A stretch of DNA of 64,000 nucleotides from Nonomuraea africana (GTDB lineage Bacteria; Actinomycetota; Actinomycetes; Streptosporangiales; Streptosporangiaceae): contig NZ_JADBEF010000001.1 of the NCBI RefSeq assembly GCF_014873535.1, forward strand, positions 7,564,001-7,628,000. The letters run 5' to 3'. A program made the translations under genes and the position numbers. Positions 58,982 to 64,000 of this stretch are shown one piece after another. Positions within the stretch are counted from its first letter, which is position 1. Each line of letters opens with the position of its first letter. The notes under the pieces are model-generated. The model saw nothing but the letters and a program-made list of their open reading frames with translations, was not told the DNA's origin and ran no database searches.

Positions 58982-59650
58982 ATGCAGACGCAAGCAGGCG
59001 ACGACCTGATAGAGCGCATCCGTGTACATTCGGCCGACGACGCCGTCGTGGGCCCGGCGGCCAACGACCTGCTGAGCGAGTTGTTCGAGGGATACCCCGT
59101 CGAGAACCTCGGCAGGCTCCTCCACAGCGGCGACGACGCGGCCGTGCGGACGGGAACCTGGCTGCTGTCGGAACTCGGCGATCTCGCCGCCCCGATGATG
59201 AGCGACGTCCCCGATCTCCTCGCCCACCCGCTCCGCCACGTGCGGTACTACGCCATCGAAGTGGTGCTGGTGAACGGCGACGTCCAGCACGGGCCCACCA
59301 TCGCTCAGGTCATGAACATGAGCGGGGACCCCGACAGCGCCGTCCGGTGGAAGGTTCTCGAGTTCCTGGCCTCCGCCACGGCCGACCAGCTAGTGGCCGG
59401 GGGGGCGTTCCTGGGAGCCGGTCAGGTCAGGGATCTGACCGAGTGGCTGATCCGCTACGAGATCGAGGAGCCCGACCCGCGTGACATCGCCGCCAGGCTC
59501 GAAGGGCACGATCCGGTGACCCGGCTGTTCGCCGCGGCGGCCGCGGCCCGACTGTCCGACGAGGACACGAGCCTTCTGCAGCACGCGGCCACCGTGGCGG
59601 ACGAGGAGATCCGTTCGTTCGCCGAGCAGTGGCTGAGAGACCCACGCTGA
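58982..59650 (+). CDS. HEAT-like protein, putative immunity factor
   Basis: 222 residues, acidic, built of repeated helical pairs (e.g. AVRTGTWLLSELGDLAAPMM and LRHVRYYAIEVVLVNGD, VRWKVLEFLASATADQL), as in HEAT/ARM repeat proteins. Placed six bases after the toxin-like gene with the same direction, the usual spot for a cognate immunity protein. An acidic protein would neutralise a basic toxin tip. Direct proof is lacking. Confidence 0.68.
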   Translation: MQTQAGDDLIERIRVHSADDAVVGPAANDLLSELFEGYPVENLGRLLHSGDDAAVRTGTWLLSELGDLAAPMMSDVPDLLAHPLRHVRYYAIEVVLVNGDVQHGPTIAQVMNMSGDPDSAVRWKVLEFLASATADQLVAGGAFLGAGQVRDLTEWLIRYEIEEPDPRDIAARLEGHDPVTRLFAAAAAARLSDEDTSLLQHAATVADEEIRSFAEQWLRDPR

Positions 59651-59746
59651 GGCCGCAGATCAGCGACATCAGTCCAGGTGTCAGCCGCCGCCCTTGCTGA
59701 AGTGCTGGTAGTCACTGTCCGACCTTCTGACCTGCGGTAGCGGTGG
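59651..59746. other. Junction between chromosome and integrative element
   Basis: 96 bases between the immunity-like gene and the integrase stop. AICE attachment sites usually lie just beyond the integrase 3' end, so one att site should be here, but no tRNA 3' end is visible and the other end is outside the window. Confidence 0.4.
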
Positions 59747-61018
59747 TCAGGCTTCCTGGGAGGGCACATCGAGGGCACACGGCTCCGTTGCGTGTGCCCC
59801 GAAGACACGATCGACGGCCTTGCGCGTGCGGTCCTCGCTGGACGGCATGAGGTGTGTGTACGTGCGAAGGGTGAAGCCTGGATCATGATGCCCGAGGTAC
59901 TCGCTCAGAGCCTTGATGCTCTCGCCGCCGTCAAGCAGTACGGAGGCGTAGAAATGCCGGAGGGCGTGCATGCCGTGTTCGCGATGCGACTCAGGCATCT
60001 CCCCTTTGGGCGGGGCGGGCACGATGCCCGCGCGAACAAGAGCCAACCGCCACCGCCCCTGGTTGAAGTAGGTGCAGTGGATCGCATTGCCGTTCGGCGT
60101 GGAGAAGATCAGCCGATGTGTCGTGGGCTTCCCGGCGAGCGCCAGCCAGGGCATCGTGACATCGACGGCTGGGAACGTAGTGAGGTGAGCGGCGAGCCGG
60201 AGGGCCACCGAATCAGGGAGCGGGACGTCACGCGTCTTCCCGCCCTTGGGGGGAGCGAAGACCTGACGGCCCCGGATGAGCTTCACCTGCCGTCGCACGT
60301 GGACGACCCGCCGCAGGAAGTCGACGTCATCGACGGCCAGCCCGAAGATCTCGCCCTGCCTCAGGCCGACGCCGGCCCCGATGTCGACTGTCGCGGCGTA
60401 CCGCTCTCCGAGCGTGGCACGCATGCCCTCCACCATGTCGTACGTCCACGGCTTCACCTTGTCGCGAGAGATGGCGGGCGCTCGTACAACTGATGCCTTG
60501 CACGGATTCCTTGCCACGAGGCCGTCGTCCACAGCGGCGGAGAATACGGCGGAGACGTGTGCCAGCAGGACCTTGATGTAGGACGGGGCGAGCTTGCCTT
60601 GCAACCCACGAATCCACGCCTGGATCATGGATGGCCGGTTGGCGAGCACGCGCATCTCCCTGTCCCCCAGGACGGGATTGATGTGGTTGCGGAGCCGCAT
60701 GGCGACCTGGTCGTGAACTGCCTCGTCGAACGGTGCTGTTCTCAGCCATTCGTCCGCACGCTGGCGGAAGAGGACCTTGCCTGCGCTCGGGTCGACGTAC
60801 GTGCCAACAGCCAGTTCATTTTTGATCTTCGCGTCGAAGGCGTCAGCAGCGGCACGTTTATCGAAGTTCCTCTTCCGCTGCTCACCGCGGTCATCGCGCC
60901 AACGAACCTGCCAGCGCTCGCCTTTGCCGTGATCGGAGGTTGGTACGCGCTTGTGCTCGGGACACTTGGCGTCCCCAGGGCCCGGCCTGGACTTGTGCCA
61001 TCTGTCGTAGACCGTCAT
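59747..61018 (-). CDS. int: Tyrosine site-specific integrase
   Basis: 423 residues. Arm-binding N-terminus with RWQVRWRDDRGEQRKRNFD, SAM-like core-binding domain (about 85-175), and catalytic domain with Arg in GAGVGLRQGE, HALRHFYAS (His-x-x-Arg), and Tyr in RTYTHLM. Intact and full length. It overlaps the excisionase gene by four bases (ATGA), the usual int-xis arrangement of AICEs. Confidence 0.95.
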   Translation of the reverse strand: MTVYDRWHKSRPGPGDAKCPEHKRVPTSDHGKGERWQVRWRDDRGEQRKRNFDKRAAADAFDAKIKNELAVGTYVDPSAGKVLFRQRADEWLRTAPFDEAVHDQVAMRLRNHINPVLGDREMRVLANRPSMIQAWIRGLQGKLAPSYIKVLLAHVSAVFSAAVDDGLVARNPCKASVVRAPAISRDKVKPWTYDMVEGMRATLGERYAATVDIGAGVGLRQGEIFGLAVDDVDFLRRVVHVRRQVKLIRGRQVFAPPKGGKTRDVPLPDSVALRLAAHLTTFPAVDVTMPWLALAGKPTTHRLIFSTPNGNAIHCTYFNQGRWRLALVRAGIVPAPPKGEMPESHREHGMHALRHFYASVLLDGGESIKALSEYLGHHDPGFTLRTYTHLMPSSEDRTRKAVDRVFGAHATEPCALDVPSQEA

Positions 61019-61191
61019 GACTGCTCACGCACCCAGGCGTAGACATCCTCGGGGAGGTAGCGCACATGACGTCCGATCTTGCAGCCTTTGGGTCCTTTGC
61101 CGAGGTAACGCCATTGGTACAGGGTGGCCACGGGGACGCGGAGGTAGCGAGAGACGTCGTCGACGTCCCAGAGGCTGTCATCGGCACTCAT
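61015..61191 (-). CDS. xis: Excisionase / MerR-type helix-turn-helix protein
   Basis: 58 residues. WDVDDVSRYLRVPVATLYQW is the helix-turn-helix of the AlpA/Xis type, followed by CKIGRHVRYLPEDVYAW. Directs integrase to excision. The ATG at 61191 has GAGGAGGAG eight bases upstream. Confidence 0.92.
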   Translation of the reverse strand: MSADDSLWDVDDVSRYLRVPVATLYQWRYLGKGPKGCKIGRHVRYLPEDVYAWVREQS

Positions 61192-62536
61192 CGGCGCTCC
61201 TCCTCTCGGCATGCGCGGCTAGAAGTGCGTCCACCGGCGAGAGGCCCTTGCCGACGTACTCCCAGTGGGCGATGACGAGGACGGTGTCTTCGTCGAAGAG
61301 AGGCAGGCGGCCGGTGGTGACCGCCTCGGCGCGGGCGTGCTCGGTGCGGTCGGCGCGGATGTTGCCCATGGTGGTGGAGTAGCGGCGGGACTTGGTGGAG
61401 AAGTGACCGCGGAAGCCGAGCATGTGGGCCCACTGGATCAACCGGAGGTCGGCCAGCTCGTCGAGGGCGCCCAGCCGTAGGCATGCGGCGATGAGGCGGC
61501 GGGCGTGGTCGCGGATCGGGAGGGTGTCGAGGTCGGTGAGTGGGTTGATGCGTTGGTCGAGGGCGCCGACGCATTCGACCGCTTTGGTGGCGTATTTGGC
61601 GACGTAGGAGGCGACCGCCTGCTCGGTGAGGTCGCCGTCCATGGCGATGCGCCGGATGTCGAGCTGGGTGCCCCACCGCAGGACCCTCGTCGGCTCGACA
61701 CCCGCGGCCGGGATGGCGACGGTCACGGCTGAAGCAGCGTGCCGTACGGCGTCCGCCAGGGCCTCGGCGCTCGCCCAAGGCGGCGGTGGGGATTCGGGTC
61801 CGTCCGGGCCGTCGAGGCGGATGACAGCGTGCAGGTGGACGACGCCGCGTCGCTGGTATTCGGCCACCTTGGCGAAGGAGATCGTCACCTTCTCCTTCAG
61901 CGCCTTGAGGGTCAGGCCGGACAGCTTGGCGAAGCGCCGGCGAAGGGCCTCGGTGAAGCGACGCCACAACTCGGGGGCGACGGCGTTGAACAGGACCGAG
62001 CCGGAGTAGTCGTAGCAGTCGGGGCACAGTGGTTCGCCGAGGCGGGGGTCGTCGGCGCTGTGCTTGGCCGTACAGGACTGGACGCGGCCGTGTGGGCAGG
62101 TGCGGGCGTTGCGGCGGGGGTGGCAGGGCAGGGGCTTGGCGCCGCGCTCGCGGCGGGTGTGGACGAGACCGAAGGAGGGGGCGGTGAGGGTGACGAACAG
62201 GCAGGGGTGCGTGGCCACCGTGGCGGGCACTCCTTTGCCGCCGACGAGTCCGGCGCGGATCAGGTGGTAGGTGTCGGTGCGGTAGGTCTCGGCGCAGGAC
62301 GGGCAGCGGGAGGCGCGTCGTGTCTTGCAGGGGACGCGCAGGATGCCGCCGGGTTCGGTGGCGGTGGTGTAGGTGTGCAGCCGGCGTCCGGTGGCGGGGT
62401 CGATGTGCAGGACGTGGCCGCGCAGGTGGATGGGCTGTCGGCAGCCGCCGGTACGGCGGATCTGGGTGGCCCAGCGGTCGTGGTCGGGGTCGTCGAGCCG
62501 GGCGATGAGCTCGGCGACGGTGTCGGGGCTTGCCAT
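61178..62536 (-). CDS. RepSA-like replication initiator
   Basis: 452 residues. Matches RepSA of the SLP1/pSAM2 AICE group: Cys-rich CPSCAETYRTDTYHL near residue 80, HPCLFVTLTAPSFG, a zinc-binding-like CPHGRVQSC and CPDCYDYSGSVLFN, and EYQRRGVVHLHAVIRLDG with an HLH pair like the HUH motif of rolling-circle enzymes, followed by VASYVAKYATK with a candidate Tyr. It nicks the element for autonomous replication. Start at ATG 62536, overlapping xis by 14 bases at its end. Confidence 0.9.
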   Translation of the reverse strand: MASPDTVAELIARLDDPDHDRWATQIRRTGGCRQPIHLRGHVLHIDPATGRRLHTYTTATEPGGILRVPCKTRRASRCPSCAETYRTDTYHLIRAGLVGGKGVPATVATHPCLFVTLTAPSFGLVHTRRERGAKPLPCHPRRNARTCPHGRVQSCTAKHSADDPRLGEPLCPDCYDYSGSVLFNAVAPELWRRFTEALRRRFAKLSGLTLKALKEKVTISFAKVAEYQRRGVVHLHAVIRLDGPDGPESPPPPWASAEALADAVRHAASAVTVAIPAAGVEPTRVLRWGTQLDIRRIAMDGDLTEQAVASYVAKYATKAVECVGALDQRINPLTDLDTLPIRDHARRLIAACLRLGALDELADLRLIQWAHMLGFRGHFSTKSRRYSTTMGNIRADRTEHARAEAVTTGRLPLFDEDTVLVIAHWEYVGKGLSPVDALLAAHAERRSADECR

Positions 62537-62639
62537 GATGGGGCTGTCCCTTCCGGGCTTCGCGGTTCGGTTCGGGATGGCCCCCCGACGTGACGGACGT
62601 CTTGGCGGATGTGTGGTCACGCCGGGGGCGCCGAAGGTG

Positions 62640-62762
62640 TCAGCAGTAGCCGTGGCCTTCGCAGTGCGGGCAGTTGTCGCCGTAGCTGTCGATGCCGGTC
62701 CCGCCGCAGGTGCAGCACTGGTGTCGAGGCGGGGCGGCGGGCGGGATCGCGTCTTCGCTCAT
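62640..62762 (-). CDS. 40-residue Cys-rich zinc-ribbon-like peptide
   Basis: From ATG 62762, ends at 62640. Sequence includes CCTCGGTG and CPHCEGHGYC, two CxxC-type knuckles resembling half a DnaJ zinc finger. It overlaps the preceding gene (ATGA). Such small proteins are usual AICE accessory genes; function unknown. Confidence 0.7.
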   Translation of the reverse strand: MSEDAIPPAAPPRHQCCTCGGTGIDSYGDNCPHCEGHGYC

Positions 62763-62935
62763 GTGATCCACTTCCTTTCCGTCGAGCGGTCGGGGGCGGT
62801 GTTGATGAACACGCGCCAGGTGTACGGCCGGCCGGTCGTCAGCAGGCGCGAGACGGAGCCGACCGGCAGGACTGCGCGGATCTGGCGGATGGCGTGGGCG
62901 AGTTCGGCGTGGGTGCCGTCGATGCGGATGCGCAT
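62759..62935 (-). CDS. 58-residue AICE accessory protein
   Basis: From ATG 62935. Starts MRIRIDGTHAELAHA, with an amphipathic helix and a beta-like tail (TGRPYTWRVFINT). No family recognised. Overlaps the Cys-rich gene by ATGA and follows the DUF2637 gene by 16 bases, so it belongs to the same transcript. Confidence 0.65.
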   Translation of the reverse strand: MRIRIDGTHAELAHAIRQIRAVLPVGSVSRLLTTGRPYTWRVFINTAPDRSTERKWIT

Positions 62936-62951
62936 GGCTGCTTCCTTCGGG

Positions 62952-63584
62952 TTAGGCGGTTTCGGGGCTGTCGCGCAGGGTGCGCAGCAGGTCTGAGGCG
63001 AGTTGGCTGGATACGCCCAGCCGGGCGCGCAGGGTGTCGCGGGTGATGGGCTTGCCGTGGCGTGCCTGGTGTTCGTGGGCGACGCGGCGGGCGTAGTCGA
63101 GCAGTTCGGCGACCGGGCCGTTCTGGTCCGGTACGGCCGGCGGGGTCGTCTCCGGTACGGCGGACGGAACGGGGACGAGGTCTGAGGACGGTTCGGGACG
63201 GGGTTCGGAGGCGCGGCGCTCCAGCATCGAGACCGCGACGAGGAAGGCGCCGGCGGGTGTGGCGGCGGTGATCCATCCCCAGGGCGTCGGTTCGGCTTGG
63301 GCGAGGTTGGCGGCCAGCGACAGGACGATGCCGCTCGTCAGGACGAGGGTCGGCCAGGAGATCCAGCCGTTTCGTTCCCGTCCGTTCTTGCGGTCGCGCT
63401 GTCGTTCTCGGGCGGCCATGACGCAGGTGAGGTCGACGCAGACCGCTACCGCCCAGGCCATCCAGCCCGTCTGTCCGTGCTCGATGGCGGTGTCGCGGAT
63501 GTGGGTGAAGCTGCCCGCTCCGGCGATCAGGGCGAGGATCAGCACCGGCGCGGTGTCGGCCAGGCGGGCGGCTTTGGGGGTCAT
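62952..63584 (-). CDS. DUF2637 protein with C-terminal helix-turn-helix
   Basis: 210 residues. Four hydrophobic segments (about 10-27, 41-58, 77-96 and 104-120) of DUF2637 type, then a Pro-rich linker and a C-terminal HTH-like region (TRDTLRARLGVSSQLASDLL). Typical of AICE and plasmid transfer regions, where related Spd proteins help intermycelial spread. Confidence 0.85.
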   Translation of the reverse strand: MTPKAARLADTAPVLILALIAGAGSFTHIRDTAIEHGQTGWMAWAVAVCVDLTCVMAARERQRDRKNGRERNGWISWPTLVLTSGIVLSLAANLAQAEPTPWGWITAATPAGAFLVAVSMLERRASEPRPEPSSDLVPVPSAVPETTPPAVPDQNGPVAELLDYARRVAHEHQARHGKPITRDTLRARLGVSSQLASDLLRTLRDSPETA

Positions 63585-63598
63585 CGGGGGCGCTCCTT

Positions 63599-64000
63599 TC
63601 AGGCGGCCAGCTCGGGGTTGCCGTTGGCGGGCAGCTCGTGGCCGAGTCCGCTGGCGGCGACCTGAGCCCAGGAGGGGGTGAGGTCGGCGAAGGTGTGGGC
63701 GGCGCGTTCGGCGGCTTCGGTGGAGACGTAGCCGGAGCGGGCCCGGTACCAGCGGCCGTCCGCGCCGGTGATCACGGCGACGCCGGGCATCTCGGGGGCG
63801 ATGGAGCGGGCGGCGACCAGGGCGTCGGGGTCGAGATCGCCGAGGGTCATCACCGCGGTTTCGGGGTCGTTGACGCGGTGGCAGACGCGTCCGCCGATCT
63901 GGGCGCGCAGCGCGGTGACTCCGGGGCCGAGGTCGGAGCCGATGCGCTGTCCGGACAGGAGAAGGTGGATGCCGAAGGCGCGGCCGAGTTGGGCGATGCG
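63599..64000 (-). CDS. traB: FtsK/SpoIIIE-type DNA translocase TraB (partial)
   Basis: C-terminal 133 residues, reading in from the right edge: RIAQLGRAFGIHLLLSGQR, GVTALRAQIGGRVCHRVND, and a short tail to ELAA. This matches the end of the motor domain of actinomycete TraB proteins that move double-stranded DNA between mycelia. The Walker motifs lie outside the window. It is followed by the DUF2637 gene after 14 bases. Confidence 0.88.
   Translation of the reverse strand, partial: RIAQLGRAFGIHLLLSGQRIGSDLGPGVTALRAQIGGRVCHRVNDPETAVMTLGDLDPDALVAARSIAPEMPGVAVITGADGRWYRARSGYVSTEAAERAAHTFADLTPSWAQVAASGLGHELPANGNPELAA

Overview
The window is high-GC DNA from a filamentous actinobacterium. The evidence is the gene order rhomboid – CrgA – class E sortase – PabA – PknB – PknA – PbpA – RodA – PstP – FhaB – FhaA (the conserved cell-division and peptidoglycan locus usually found near oriC in actinomycetes), frequent GTG starts, a bacterial proteasome activator, and an actinomycete integrative element. 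A Streptosporangiaceae (Nonomuraea-like) host is an inference from overall gene content; no 16S gene is present.

Layout. (1) 1–11.3 kb: growth and division locus. A rhomboid protease runs off the left edge, followed by crgA, sortase, a 52-residue membrane protein and pabA. An 83-bp tandem repeat array lies in the convergent gap, then the tightly overlapping minus-strand operon fhaA-fhaB-pstP-rodA-pbpA-pknA-pknB. (2) 11.4–16.6 kb: tRNA-Leu(CAG), its terminator, and a two-gene cassette (923 and 654 residues) that I cannot assign to any family. This is the strongest candidate for something undescribed. (3) 16.6–30 kb: two CNNM/CorC-type CBS proteins, LCP ligase, GPP34 protein, DM13 lipoprotein-like protein, TenA-like protein, Fpg/Nei glycosylase, rhodanese, a two-component system, two tiny membrane proteins with a YidC/Oxa1 paralogue, an anti-sigma ATPase, a PAS/GAF histidine kinase and a DNA alkyl-transferase. 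(4) 29.7–32 kb: an NCS1 permease under a TPP riboswitch and a decayed phage-type integrase. (5) 32.4–45 kb: STAS protein, three glycosyltransferase-type genes and a phosphatase-like membrane protein of envelope glycan type, DUF4446, pheA, serS, a TetR–flavin monooxygenase pair with two matching operators, cold-shock protein, HAD phosphatase, Bpa and a quinone oxidoreductase. (6) 46–56.8 kb: MinD/ParA-like ATPase, tRNA-Ser(TGA), a second STAS protein, BtrH/DUF4872 protein, a COG0701/COG3689 permease pair, a Nudix–PIN/NYN-like fusion, a DUF4328–VOC fusion, methyltransferase, ECF41-like sigma factor and a GlxA/AraC regulator. (7) 56.8–59.7 kb: two YbaB/EbfC genes divergent from a WXG100-like protein, a putative type VII secreted toxin and a putative HEAT-like immunity protein, with an 18-bp perfect palindrome in the divergent promoter region. 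(8) 59.7–64 kb: one end of an actinomycete integrative and conjugative element (integrase, excisionase, RepSA-like initiator, small accessory genes, DUF2637 protein and the C-terminus of a TraB/FtsK translocase), continuing past the right edge.

Regulatory features read directly from sequence are a TPP riboswitch, two TetR-type operators with a promoter between them, the 18-bp palindrome, several factor-independent terminator-like hairpins (one with a UUCG loop), and in-frame tandem repeats inside two proteins.
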